Source: Flavobacterium aquicola
GTDB lineage: Bacteria; Bacteroidota; Bacteroidia; Flavobacteriales; Flavobacteriaceae
Direction: 5' to 3'
DNA: 64,000 bases
NCBI RefSeq assembly: GCF_003385115.1
Contig: NZ_QUNI01000003.1
Coordinates: forward strand, 186,001 to 250,000
Shown piece after piece: positions 54,492-62,963 of this stretch. Positions within the stretch are counted from its first letter, which is position 1, and each line of letters begins with the position of its first letter. The notes under the pieces were generated by a model that worked only from the letters and a program-made list of their open reading frames with translations, was not told the DNA's origin and searched no databases. The position numbers and the translations under genes were made by a program.

Positions 54492-56771
54492 TTGAAATCC
54501 ATTCTTCTTTTTTTTTTATTTTGTTTTTCTAATTTAATAGCACAATCGAAAGTTACGGTAAATGGTCTTGTAAAAGATAATACTGAGCAAATTATTGTTG
54601 GTGCTGCTGTCTCGTTTTTGACACACACGAATTTAAAATTTCATGCTTTTACTGATGCACAGGGAAAGTTTTCTATTGTGATTCCTTCTGGCGAAGTAAA
54701 AATTGATGTTGAAAATATTGGCTACACAAAAGAGTCTCTACAGTTCGAGATAAAAAAGGATACATTGCTTTTTTTTACCTTAAGGAAAAGTGAGTTAGAA
54801 TTAAAAGAAGTCATAATTAATAACGACAAAAAGCCAATTACTATTGGGATTGGGGGCAAATTATCTTTTAGTCCCCAAAAATTGAGCAACGTCCCATCTC
54901 TTTCTGGAACACCAGATATTGTAAAATTACTGCAGTTAACACCTGGCGTACAAAATTCTGGTGATGCAAACGGTTATTTATATGTTCGTGGCGGGGATCC
55001 AGGCCATAATTTAATGCTGTATGCAGATGCTCCAGTTTATGGAATGTCACATTTATTAGGTGTTTTTCCGTTTTATAATGCAGATCATGTTACTGAGGTT
55101 CAGTTTGATCGAAACAATTTAAATTCCAAATATGGAGGGCGTTTGAGTTCTACTGTATATGTTTTGCCTTATCAAGTTGCTCCAAAAGAATTTTCTGTGC
55201 AGGGCAATTTGGGTTTATTATCTTCTCAGCTTACATTTTCTTTACCCATGGGTAAAAAAACTGGTTTGTACATTTCGGGAAGGAAAACATATATTGATGA
55301 GATAGTTGGGACACTTTTAAAATCGGACAGTAAAGAAGGGGAAAAGGAGAATGACGATTTCGGATATGGATTTTTTGATAGTAATTTGACTTTTGTTACA
55401 GAAATTTCAAAATCACACATTTTAACGATTGATGCTTTCGTAAGTGGGGATAAATTTGAAGCGATCGATTCAAAATCTTCGTTAAATGCCAATTTGAAAT
55501 GGAGTAATCAAGTGATATCTCCTGCGTGGACTTACTTGATTAACGAAAAAACGACTTTAAGAAATTCTTTTTATTTTACCCGATATGAGAATGTTTTGTC
55601 TATGAATCAGGCAGATATACAAATGAAAATTTCATCCAATATAAAAGATATTGGTTATACGGGTTCAATTCAGTATGCTCTAAAAAATGTTCCTGTCGAG
55701 TCGGGATTTGAATTTGCATTCCATGATTTGGTGCCACAAAAAATTGAGGCTGATAATCTGAGTGTTATTGTAAATGATATAAATTCATCAGGGGTTCATG
55801 CCAATAAGATTGCTTTTTTTACAAGCCTAAAACCTAAGTTTTCTGATAAACTAGGTGCTGAATTTGGGCTAAGACTGAATTATTATGCTGCCGATTCAAA
55901 AGCTGTTTCTTATTTAGATTATGAACCCCGAATAATGCTTAATTATCTGCTAAAGCACGATTTATCTTTTTTTGCTTCTTATACACGGCAAAATCAATAT
56001 ATAAATTTAATAACGGCTTCAACTGTCGGTATTCCAACCGATTTTTGGATTGCAGCTTCAGATGGTATTCCGCGCCAATCGTCTAATAATTATTCTGTAG
56101 GATGCAACAAAATAATTTCAAGGCAAATTAGTACTTGTTTAAATGGATATTTTCGTTCTATGAACAACTTAATTGAGTATCCTTACGGACTCACTCAATT
56201 CAATGAAACGACTACTTTAGAAAACGATATTTTGATTGGAAACGGCGAAGCTTATGGACTGGAGTGGATGTTAAAAAAAGATAATGGAAAATTTAACGGA
56301 TGGATAAGTTATACTTTAAGCTGGTCAACACGTCAATTTGATGAACTTAATAATGGCGAGACATTTTATTCGAAATATGATAGGAGACATAATCTTGCTA
56401 TTGTTGGGACTTACAATTTTAATGAGAAATGGAACGTTGGTTTAACACAGCTTTTTAGCTCAGGGAATCGGTTTACAATGCCTGACTCCTGGTATTTTGT
56501 AAATAATACTCCAGTAAGGGAGTTTGGAAGCTATAATAATGCACAAATGCCAAATTACATTCGTACAGATGTTTCTGTTAATTATTCTTTTTTGAAAACC
56601 CAAAAAAAAGAAAGTATTTTGAACTTTTCTATTTTCAACACTTTTAATATTAGCAATCCTATTTATGTTATTCAGCGTGTCACTGTGAATGGAAAAAAAA
56701 TTAGTGTAGACACTGATGAAAAAAAAATGTACTCAATATTGCCTTCAGTTAGTTGGAGATTTAAATTTTAA
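54492..56771 (+). CDS. TonB-dependent receptor
   Basis: Outer-membrane receptor of about 759 aa. The signal peptide comes from a TTG start at 54492 (MKSILLFFLFCFSNLIAQ); a longer TTG frame to 54423 would add 23 residues before it, and no ATG exists. A CarboxypepD_reg-like beta domain (VNGLVKDNTEQIIVGAAVSF) is followed by a plug (DIVKLLQLTPGVQN, LYVRGGDPGHNLMLY) and a 22-strand barrel ending ILPSVSWRFKF. No SusD gene is adjacent; a DUF4249 lipoprotein gene follows after 3 bases. Substrate unknown. Confidence 0.92.
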   Translation: MKSILLFFLFCFSNLIAQSKVTVNGLVKDNTEQIIVGAAVSFLTHTNLKFHAFTDAQGKFSIVIPSGEVKIDVENIGYTKESLQFEIKKDTLLFFTLRKSELELKEVIINNDKKPITIGIGGKLSFSPQKLSNVPSLSGTPDIVKLLQLTPGVQNSGDANGYLYVRGGDPGHNLMLYADAPVYGMSHLLGVFPFYNADHVTEVQFDRNNLNSKYGGRLSSTVYVLPYQVAPKEFSVQGNLGLLSSQLTFSLPMGKKTGLYISGRKTYIDEIVGTLLKSDSKEGEKENDDFGYGFFDSNLTFVTEISKSHILTIDAFVSGDKFEAIDSKSSLNANLKWSNQVISPAWTYLINEKTTLRNSFYFTRYENVLSMNQADIQMKISSNIKDIGYTGSIQYALKNVPVESGFEFAFHDLVPQKIEADNLSVIVNDINSSGVHANKIAFFTSLKPKFSDKLGAEFGLRLNYYAADSKAVSYLDYEPRIMLNYLLKHDLSFFASYTRQNQYINLITASTVGIPTDFWIAASDGIPRQSSNNYSVGCNKIISRQISTCLNGYFRSMNNLIEYPYGLTQFNETTTLENDILIGNGEAYGLEWMLKKDNGKFNGWISYTLSWSTRQFDELNNGETFYSKYDRRHNLAIVGTYNFNEKWNVGLTQLFSSGNRFTMPDSWYFVNNTPVREFGSYNNAQMPNYIRTDVSVNYSFLKTQKKESILNFSIFNTFNISNPIYVIQRVTVNGKKISVDTDEKKMYSILPSVSWRFKF

Positions 56772-56774
56772 GTC

Positions 56775-57635
56775 ATGAAGAAAATTTGTTTGTTATTATT
56801 GCCTTTGTTGATTGTAATGATTTCGTGCAGCAGAGAGAACTATGTGGAAAGTACTGAAGGAGAGTCGAAAATAGTCATTGAGGGCTGGATTGAACAAGGT
56901 GATGTTCCTCAGGTAATATTGTCTCGAAGTATTCCAATTGATGCTGTTATCGATTCGACAACTATTTTTGACTATTTTATTCGTTCGGCAAAAGTCACCG
57001 TGTCTGATGGTGAAAAGGAAGAGGTTTTAAGCGTGAAAAGCAATGAAGACAGAGTGCCTCCTTATGTGTATTCTGGCTCAAAAATGATTGGTGAAGTAGG
57101 AAAGACCTATGTTTTGAAAGTACAGTATCTCAATAGAAACATAGAAGCAGCTACAAGTATACCTTCTGTAGTGTCAATTAAATCAGCAAAATACGTAAAA
57201 GCGAATCCGGCAGATACAACTGGCTTTGTTTATTTGGAATTCGACGATCTAGTAAATGAAAAGAATTATTATCAAATAGAAACTCGACTGGATACTGTTG
57301 AACCCATTTTTGTGCCCGCTTTGTATGGTAATTTAAATGATGAAAATTTTTCTTCTTCATCCGTTTCATTACAGGTATCTCGTGGAATTTATGTTTTTTC
57401 TAAAACTAAATATAAACCTTATTTTACAGATGGAGATTTGATTTATGTAAAATTAAGGACTATGAGTAAACCAGGTTTTGATTTTTGGAATAGCTGGCAA
57501 AATGAAGTAGTTAATGGCAGAAGCCCCATATTTCCTGCTAGTACTAGCTTGAAATCCAATATTAAAGGAGCAATAGGTATTTGGGCTGGTTATGGGCAAA
57601 GTACCGTAGTTGTAAAAACTCCTCCAAAAAAATAA
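56775..57635 (+). CDS. DUF4249 family lipoprotein
   Basis: Lipoprotein of 286 aa (signal MKKICLLLLPLLIVM, lipobox MISC). The body is DUF4249, beginning ESKIVIEGWIEQGDVPQVILSRS in pieces, then beta-rich with a GYGQSTVVVKTP end. DUF4249 genes usually pair with a TonB-dependent receptor, as here, and the protein may act as a surface substrate-binding or capping partner analogous to SusD. The role is inferred from pairing only. Confidence 0.88.
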   Translation: MKKICLLLLPLLIVMISCSRENYVESTEGESKIVIEGWIEQGDVPQVILSRSIPIDAVIDSTTIFDYFIRSAKVTVSDGEKEEVLSVKSNEDRVPPYVYSGSKMIGEVGKTYVLKVQYLNRNIEAATSIPSVVSIKSAKYVKANPADTTGFVYLEFDDLVNEKNYYQIETRLDTVEPIFVPALYGNLNDENFSSSSVSLQVSRGIYVFSKTKYKPYFTDGDLIYVKLRTMSKPGFDFWNSWQNEVVNGRSPIFPASTSLKSNIKGAIGIWAGYGQSTVVVKTPPKK

Positions 57636-57668
57636 AGCCAGTTTGAAAATTATCAAACTGGCTTATAA
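57635..57668. terminator. bidirectional terminator
   Basis: AAGCCAGTTTGA and TCAAACTGGCTT arms (12 bp, perfect) around a 6-base loop, directly after the DUF4249 stop and before the convergent lipoprotein gene; T residues are weak on the plus side. Confidence 0.8.
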
Positions 57669-57684
57669 AACTTTTTAAAAAATA

Positions 57685-59034
57685 TTATTTTTGAAATGAC
57701 TGTATGAAATCATCAAATTTTGATTTGAAAGTATCGAATCCAGTTGAGAAATAAACGCCCATTTCTACTTCAGTGTTATCACCAAATTTTAAATAGCTAA
57801 CTTCTGTGTAATATTGTTTGGTAAAAGCTTCTCCTTCGTCAGTCCAGTTATACCAGAAGTTATCATCTGCACTCCAAACTGGTAAAGTGATTTGGTCTGT
57901 ACCATCACTTTCTGAACGCTGAACAATGTCTGCAATCTTAGTTCCGTCTTTTTTAGAAACTAAAATTAATTTCATGTTTTTATTATCATTTGCAACTGTT
58001 CCTTCAGACAGCTTTTTACGGTATGCGTTTTCAGCATTGAAGAAAGCTTTGAAATCAGAGTTAGGATCTGTATTATCAGGATATTCAGGATAAACATTGC
58101 TAGTCTTTAATGCAGCTTTATCTGCAGCTTCAGCAGCGAAATCCATTTCAGCAACAATAACAAAATTGTCCATCAAAGTGATTAATCCATTCGCTTTGCC
58201 TCTATATTGAGCAAGAGCATCTCCTTGTAATAATTCATCGATATTAGCTGTACTTCCAGAATTAAATTCAATTAAATTTTTACCGTTATAAGCGAATAAA
58301 GCTTTGGCAGTATTTTCAGAGGCTTTTTTGCTGCTGATTTCCCAAGAGTATCCATCGTTAAGGCTCATTTTGTACCCAAACTCATTAGGAGTTTCATTAC
58401 CGTTTGTGTACTTTGCATTTTGAGAGAAAGTCGCTGCTTTTACATTATCGATAGTAAGTACGGCATCTGCAGATGTTGGTAAAAAGAAATAGTCATTTGT
58501 TTGAGTGTCAGTCTGCCAGTTATAACTGTCTTCAACCGCAACTTTTATATCAGAAGAAACACTGTTTGTAGAAAAACTTGCATTATTTGCAGTCTGAGAT
58601 TCTTTAGCAGGGAAAACAAATTTTAATTCAGATGTTGAAGAAGTTTTAATCCATGTTTCTTCGGTGTTATTCCAAGTATAAATACCGTAAACACCTGCAG
58701 TGTTAATGATATCTTCTGCTTCATTATCGTTTAGCCCACTAAAAATGTCTGGTGTACTTATGTCAAGTAATCTGTTTAAGTTCTCTATTGTTTCAAGAGC
58801 ACTTAAATTTTTTGTTTTATCTAACTGGACTAACATTTCATTAGCTTCAGCCTCTAGTTTAGTTTTTTGATCGGCAGGACTTAATTTGGAATACGGCTGC
58901 TTCACAATGTTGGCAATTTGCTCTGATAATGATTGTTCTGTTTCAGTTGTGTTTCCGTCACTGCTATCGTCGCTAGAGCATGATATTGCTAATTGAGATA
59001 GAACTAAAGACATTAAAGCGATTTTTTTAATCAT
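57685..59034 (-). CDS. lipoprotein of unknown function
   Basis: Predicted lipoprotein of 449 aa: signal LMSLVLSQLAIS, lipid Cys, then SSDDSSDG, an acidic surface-export-like stretch. I do not recognise the domain. Residues 30-110 are helical (PYSKLSPADQKTKLEAEANE), the middle is beta-rich with GVYGIYTWNNTEETWIK, and the C-terminus is a helix (FKSKFDDFIQSFQK). Base use is like its neighbours. It stands alone between a bidirectional terminator and a 190 bp divergent gap. Confidence 0.85.
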   Translation of the reverse strand: MIKKIALMSLVLSQLAISCSSDDSSDGNTTETEQSLSEQIANIVKQPYSKLSPADQKTKLEAEANEMLVQLDKTKNLSALETIENLNRLLDISTPDIFSGLNDNEAEDIINTAGVYGIYTWNNTEETWIKTSSTSELKFVFPAKESQTANNASFSTNSVSSDIKVAVEDSYNWQTDTQTNDYFFLPTSADAVLTIDNVKAATFSQNAKYTNGNETPNEFGYKMSLNDGYSWEISSKKASENTAKALFAYNGKNLIEFNSGSTANIDELLQGDALAQYRGKANGLITLMDNFVIVAEMDFAAEAADKAALKTSNVYPEYPDNTDPNSDFKAFFNAENAYRKKLSEGTVANDNKNMKLILVSKKDGTKIADIVQRSESDGTDQITLPVWSADDNFWYNWTDEGEAFTKQYYTEVSYLKFGDNTEVEMGVYFSTGFDTFKSKFDDFIQSFQK

Positions 59035-59195
59035 GATTTAAGTTTAAAGTTTTTTATTTAATTTTTTAGAGGCGAAAGGTAGGAATTTTGGCTAGTTGTT
59101 TTGTAAAAAAATGAATAATTTTATATATAATTTTTTAGTAATCAATAGGAACTGTTTCTATGATTGTTTTTATGAAAGATTGAATGATATCTCTT

Positions 59196-59203
59196 TACCT
59201 TTG
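59196..59203 (+). promoter_or_regulatory. -7 promoter element of the hydrolase gene
   Basis: TACCTTTG matches TAnnTTTG, 20 bases before the alpha/beta hydrolase ATG. Confidence 0.45.
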
Positions 59204-59223
59204 CAGAAATTAAACATATTAAA

Positions 59224-59988
59224 ATGCTCTACTCAAAAATAGAAGGTTCTGGAAAGCCTTTGCTTATAATGCACGGATTTTTAGGAATGTCGGATAATTG
59301 GAAAACATTAGGGACACAATTTGCAGCCGATGGTTTTGAGGTTCATATGCTGGATCTCCGCAATCATGGACGCAGTTTCCATTCGGATGATTTTAGTTAT
59401 GAACTGATGGTTCAGGATGTTTATGACTATTGCCAGGCAAATGATCTGCAATCGCTTGATGTTATTGGTCACTCGATGGGAGGTAAAACGGCAATGCTGC
59501 TGGCAGCTTTATATCCAAATTTGGTTGATAAGTTAATAGTTGCTGATATTGGTACTAAGTTCTATCCGCCTCATCATCAGGATATTTTGGCAGGATTGAA
59601 TGCAGTAGATTTTTCTATAAAACCTAGCCGCAATGATGTGGAAGAAATATTGAAAAGTTATATTCCCGATTTTGGAACACGTCAGTTTCTGATGAAAAGT
59701 TTATTTTGGTTAGAGCCGGGACAATTAGGTTTCCGATTTAATTTGAAGGTTTTTAATGAAAAGATAGATGAAATTGGTAAAGCATTACCTTCGGGATTAG
59801 TCTTTGAGAGACCTTCGCTTTTTATCCGTGGCGGGAATTCCAATTATATATTTGATACAGATTTTGATGGTATAAAAGAACATTTTACTAATTCTTCATT
59901 TGCCACAATTCCTAATGCCGGTCATTGGTTGCATGCCGAAAATCCTAAAATGTTTTATGATTTAGTAAGTGTTTTTTTAAAAAAATAA
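59224..59988 (+). CDS. alpha/beta hydrolase (YbfF-like)
   Basis: Cytosolic esterase-like enzyme of 254 aa. The nucleophile elbow is VIGHSMGGKT (Ser), the oxyanion HG motif is MHGFLGMSDNW, and the catalytic His lies in NAGHWLHAENP; the acid is probably Asp in the FDTDFDGIKEH region. LDLRNHGRSFHSDDFSY is close to the YbfF esterase group. Substrate unknown. Confidence 0.92.
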   Translation: MLYSKIEGSGKPLLIMHGFLGMSDNWKTLGTQFAADGFEVHMLDLRNHGRSFHSDDFSYELMVQDVYDYCQANDLQSLDVIGHSMGGKTAMLLAALYPNLVDKLIVADIGTKFYPPHHQDILAGLNAVDFSIKPSRNDVEEILKSYIPDFGTRQFLMKSLFWLEPGQLGFRFNLKVFNEKIDEIGKALPSGLVFERPSLFIRGGNSNYIFDTDFDGIKEHFTNSSFATIPNAGHWLHAENPKMFYDLVSVFLKK

Positions 59989-60040
59989 ATAATGCTATTA
60001 AAAAATTATTATATTTATTGAAATTTTAAAAGACGTAGTT

Positions 60041-60385
60041 ATGAATTTGATTATACGTATAATTATTACCGCTGGACTGGTTTTTGGGATTGCTCATTTT
60101 TTACCGGGAGTCCATGTAGCCGGGCCTTTTACAGCAATGGTTGTTGCGGTAGTTTTGGGATTGCTTAATATTTTTATTAAACCCATAATGGTATTATTGA
60201 CGCTGCCTTTTACAATACTAACCTTAGGATTGTTCTTATTGGTAGTGAATGCATTGGTGATTCTGCTGTGTACCAAAATTGTTGGCGGTTTTACTGTAGA
60301 TACTTTTTGGGTAGCAATGTTTTTTAGTATTGTATTATCCTTGACACAGTCAATTGCTTATTCTATTATTGGAGGCGATAAATAG
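60041..60385 (+). CDS. PF04020 four-helix membrane protein
   Basis: Protein of 114 aa with four hydrophobic helices and short loops; AMVVAVVLGLLNIFIKPIM and LTLPFTILTLGLFLLVVNA are characteristic of the PF04020 family, often labelled phage holin. The chromosomal, housekeeping-type setting makes a true holin role unlikely; the name is a family label. It follows the hydrolase by 52 bp, with a terminator downstream. Confidence 0.88.
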   Translation: MNLIIRIIITAGLVFGIAHFLPGVHVAGPFTAMVVAVVLGLLNIFIKPIMVLLTLPFTILTLGLFLLVVNALVILLCTKIVGGFTVDTFWVAMFFSIVLSLTQSIAYSIIGGDK

Positions 60386-60458
60386 ATTTTTTGAGTGGCA
60401 GTATTTGTATATTCATCAGTATAAATAGAAAAATCAAAATGAGATAATTTATTAGTTT

Positions 60459-60505
60459 AGCTGTATTGGGTTTCTATTGATGCCAAATACAGCTTTCTTT
60501 TTTTA
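60459..60505 (+). terminator. Rho-independent terminator
   Basis: AGCTGTATTGG and CCAAATACAGCT arms with one bulge, loop of about 13 bases, followed by TTCTTTTTTT, between the PF04020 and heavy-metal-binding genes. Confidence 0.75.
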
Positions 60506-60564
60506 GAAAATATAAAGTAACATGAACAGTGTTTTAAGACTATAAATCATAAAAAACAGAAATA

Positions 60565-60873
60565 ATGAAAACAGTATTTATTATATTAACGGTATTCTTT
60601 GCAATGGGAAATATTGTTGCCCAAACAACTGCTTCTCCTAAAAAAGAAGTTCAAAAAACAATGTACACTTGTCCAATGCATCCTAAGGTCATTAGCGACA
60701 AGAAGGGGGAATGTTCTAAATGCGGAATGGATTTAGTACCAGTCAAAGGGAAAGCGCCTGTGGCTAAAAAAAGCAAATATTTTTGTACTATGGATGATTC
60801 CACATCTGAAAAACCCGGAAAATGCCCTAAATGCGGCATGGCGATGATAGAAAGAAAACCTGAAAAAAAGTAA
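60565..60873 (+). CDS. periplasmic heavy-metal-binding domain protein
   Basis: Small protein of 102 aa with signal peptide (VFIILTVFFAMGNIVAQ) and two copies of the HMBD motif: YTCPMHPKVISDKKGECSKC and YFCTMDDSTSEKPGKCPKC, each ending in GM. Such domains bind copper or other soft metals, and are found at the ends of CusB/CopA-type proteins. Standing alone it is probably a periplasmic metal buffer. A terminator follows. Confidence 0.9.
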   Translation: MKTVFIILTVFFAMGNIVAQTTASPKKEVQKTMYTCPMHPKVISDKKGECSKCGMDLVPVKGKAPVAKKSKYFCTMDDSTSEKPGKCPKCGMAMIERKPEKK

Positions 60874-60894
60874 AAAACACAATTCGATAAGTTT

Positions 60895-60927
60895 TACAGC
60901 AGCCTTTTTATAAGGCTGCTTTTTTTG
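60895..60927 (+). terminator. Rho-independent terminator after metal-binding gene
   Basis: AGCAGCC and GGCTGCT arms with an AT loop (TTTTTATAA), then a run of T, about 25 bases after the stop. Confidence 0.9.
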
Positions 60928-60963
60928 TCGGTTATGCCAAAGACATAGAGGGGAGTTAATTTG

Positions 60964-60971
60964 TAAATTTG
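60964..60971 (+). promoter_or_regulatory. -7 promoter element of MOSC gene
   Basis: TAAATTTG matches TAnnTTTG, 15 bases before the ATG at 60987. A TTG start at 60969 would lie inside it and is therefore rejected. Confidence 0.5.
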
Positions 60972-60986
60972 AATAAAAGTATAATT

Positions 60987-61814
60987 ATGTTGAAACTTTC
61001 GGAAATTTGGGTTTACCCAGTAAAATCATTAGGAGGTATTTCATTGCAGAAATCTCAAGTTACGGATCGAGGTTTAGAATTGGATAGACGCTGGCTGCTG
61101 GTAGATGATGATGGCCGGTTTTTGTCGCAGAGAGAGTATCCCGAGCTGGCGCTTTTTCGTCCAGAAATTGCTGGTGATAATTTAAAAATCACACATAAAG
61201 TGCTTTTAGAATCTATTGATATACCGCTTCGGCCTGTCTTTAATGATTCCGAGGCTAAAATCTTAGTAACTGTTTGGGATGATACTATTGATGCTTTTGA
61301 AGTAAGTCCTTCAATTACACAGTGGTTTTCGAAGTTCCTGAAGATTTCGGCTCGATTGGTCTATATGCCCGAAGAAAGTAAACGAAAATTGGATCCCGAT
61401 TACGCAATTTCTGGAAATGAAATTACTTCATTTTCGGATGCATATCCTTTTTTAATTATAGGACAAAGTTCGCTGGAGGATTTGAATGAACGTTTGGGAG
61501 TAAAAGTTCCTATGAATCGATTCAGGCCCAATTTTGTTTTTACTAATGGGAAAGCTTTCGAAGAAGACTTTTGGAGAGATTTTACTATTGGAAATCTTTC
61601 TTTTGTTGGAGTAAAACCTTGTGATCGCTGCGTTATGACTACCGTGGATCAGGAAAAAGGAATTGTAGCTGGAAAAGATCCCTTGAAAACCTTAGCAAAG
61701 TATAGAAATTTTGGCAATAAAGTGCTGTTTGGACAAAATGTAATTGGGCTTGAAGTAGGAATTGTATCGGTTGGAGATGAAGTTAAGGTGCTGACTAATA
61801 GTAAACAGAAATAA
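60987..61814 (+). CDS. MOSC-domain molybdenum cofactor sulfurase-like protein
   Basis: Protein of about 275 aa in the mARC/YcbX group: N-terminal MOSC_N beta-barrel domain (EIWVYPVKSLGGISLQKSQV, RRWLLVDDDGRFLSQRE) and C-terminal MOSC domain with the conserved Cys in VGVKPCDRCVMTTVD. These proteins bind molybdenum cofactor and reduce N-hydroxylated bases. Unlike E. coli YcbX it has no C-terminal ferredoxin domain; the length ends at the MOSC domain. Confidence 0.92.
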   Translation: MLKLSEIWVYPVKSLGGISLQKSQVTDRGLELDRRWLLVDDDGRFLSQREYPELALFRPEIAGDNLKITHKVLLESIDIPLRPVFNDSEAKILVTVWDDTIDAFEVSPSITQWFSKFLKISARLVYMPEESKRKLDPDYAISGNEITSFSDAYPFLIIGQSSLEDLNERLGVKVPMNRFRPNFVFTNGKAFEEDFWRDFTIGNLSFVGVKPCDRCVMTTVDQEKGIVAGKDPLKTLAKYRNFGNKVLFGQNVIGLEVGIVSVGDEVKVLTNSKQK

Positions 61815-61851
61815 TTTAGAGTTGTTAAAACAAACAAAAAAGGAATACAGA

Positions 61852-61995
61852 TTATTTGTTTTTTCGTAACTTGTAGTTATCTGCGAGAATTATAAATTCT
61901 GGTTTGCTTCGTTTTGTATAAAATAATTGACGGCGATAGACTGTTATAATCGGCAAAACCAAAAATGCAAAAATCGCAAACAGGTTTCCCTCCAA
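61852..61995 (-). CDS. possible 47-residue membrane protein or gene remnant
   Basis: Minus-strand frame from a TTG: one hydrophobic helix (LFAIFAFLVLPIITVY) then a basic tail ending NYKLRKNK. The composition is protein-like, but there is no ATG and the frame stays open upstream through a terminator hairpin to a stop near 62045. It may be a short gene or the 3' end of a gene cut by the inserted methyltransferase region. I cannot tell which. Confidence 0.3.
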   Translation of the reverse strand: MEGNLFAIFAFLVLPIITVYRRQLFYTKRSKPEFIILADNYKLRKNK

Positions 61996-62003
61996 AAATA
62001 CAA

Positions 62004-62037
62004 AAAGAAAGCTCTCGATTTGAGAGCTTTCTTTTTT
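62004..62037. terminator. Rho-independent terminator after methyltransferase gene
   Basis: AAAGAAAGCTCTC and GAGAGCTTTCTTT arms (13 bp, perfect) around GATTT, with A-run left and T-run right, so it can work on both strands. It lies 22 bases from the adenine methyltransferase stop. Confidence 0.88.
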
Positions 62038-62058
62038 AGTTTAAACATGGTTTAAAAC

Positions 62059-62907
62059 CTATTTAAATTCATAATTTACCTTGTGCAGCATAATGTCGGT
62101 ATAACTCGCACTGTAATTAACTTGGTTATTGACTGTACTGGTAGTTGACCCAGCGAAAGGATTGTACAATGCAGGCTTATTAGCCATCCATTCGCACAAC
62201 TCAATTATGTTTGATTTGTTGGATGTAAAATATATGTAATTCGTGCCGTTTAGCACGTCAAGAACATCTAGGTAATCCTTTAGTTTCCAGTAATTCTTAT
62301 ACGTCCCGACCTCTGTACTAAGGTATGGTGGGTCAACTAAAAACACCACATTATTTTGATATTGGTACTTTGAGAAAAGTTCTTTGTAATCGAGGGATTC
62401 GACAATGACTCCATCAAGATAATTGTCAGCATTGTAATCACTCATTCTAATACAATTATACAGCGTTTCCTTTTCCAGTTCTGCGCATGATTGCACGTAC
62501 TTCATACTAAAAAGCACATTACTAGACAAAGTAATGTAGTCAACATAGCCAGTAGTTTGCTCTTCCTGCTGTACTCTTTTAATAATCAAACTCCTTTGAG
62601 GTTCTAAAATCCTTTTATCCTTTGGACATTCAGCAACAATTGCCCGAATGTCACTTATTAGCTTATTGGTATTGCTAACATTGTCAAGCCGTAACCTATA
62701 ATTATCATAGTCATTGTAAACCACATTTGCATTAGGGTAATGCTGTTTGATTGTATGGGATAATAGCCCCGAACCACCAAATAAATCAACATAAATTGCA
62801 TTGTCCGGGCAATTGCTTAAAACTGTTTTAACTTGGTTTAAAAACCGTCTCTTTTGCCCCATAAAAGGTAATGGGGCTTGTGTAAATCTTTTGCTTTTTA
62901 GCGTCAT
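62059..62907 (-). CDS. D12-class adenine-N6 DNA methyltransferase
   Basis: Dam/DpnM-type enzyme of 282 aa. It has the N-terminal PLPFMGQKRRFL (K-containing motif like the FxGxK start), SAM-binding motif VDLFGGSGLLSHTIK near residue 40, and catalytic DPPYLSTEV near 190. Target site unknown. No restriction nuclease is adjacent. A cytosine methyltransferase gene lies 56 bp upstream on the same strand, as often in phages and mobile islands. Confidence 0.9.
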   Translation of the reverse strand: MTLKSKRFTQAPLPFMGQKRRFLNQVKTVLSNCPDNAIYVDLFGGSGLLSHTIKQHYPNANVVYNDYDNYRLRLDNVSNTNKLISDIRAIVAECPKDKRILEPQRSLIIKRVQQEEQTTGYVDYITLSSNVLFSMKYVQSCAELEKETLYNCIRMSDYNADNYLDGVIVESLDYKELFSKYQYQNNVVFLVDPPYLSTEVGTYKNYWKLKDYLDVLDVLNGTNYIYFTSNKSNIIELCEWMANKPALYNPFAGSTTSTVNNQVNYSASYTDIMLHKVNYEFK

Positions 62908-62963
62908 TTTATTAATTAAATATTAGTGTAATCTGTTGTTTTATTGTATCTTTATGTAGTATT

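Noticed and set aside
60041..60385. PF04020 'phage holin' gene as evidence for a prophage
   Set aside because: The family is common in core chromosomes; neighbours are housekeeping genes with their own terminators.
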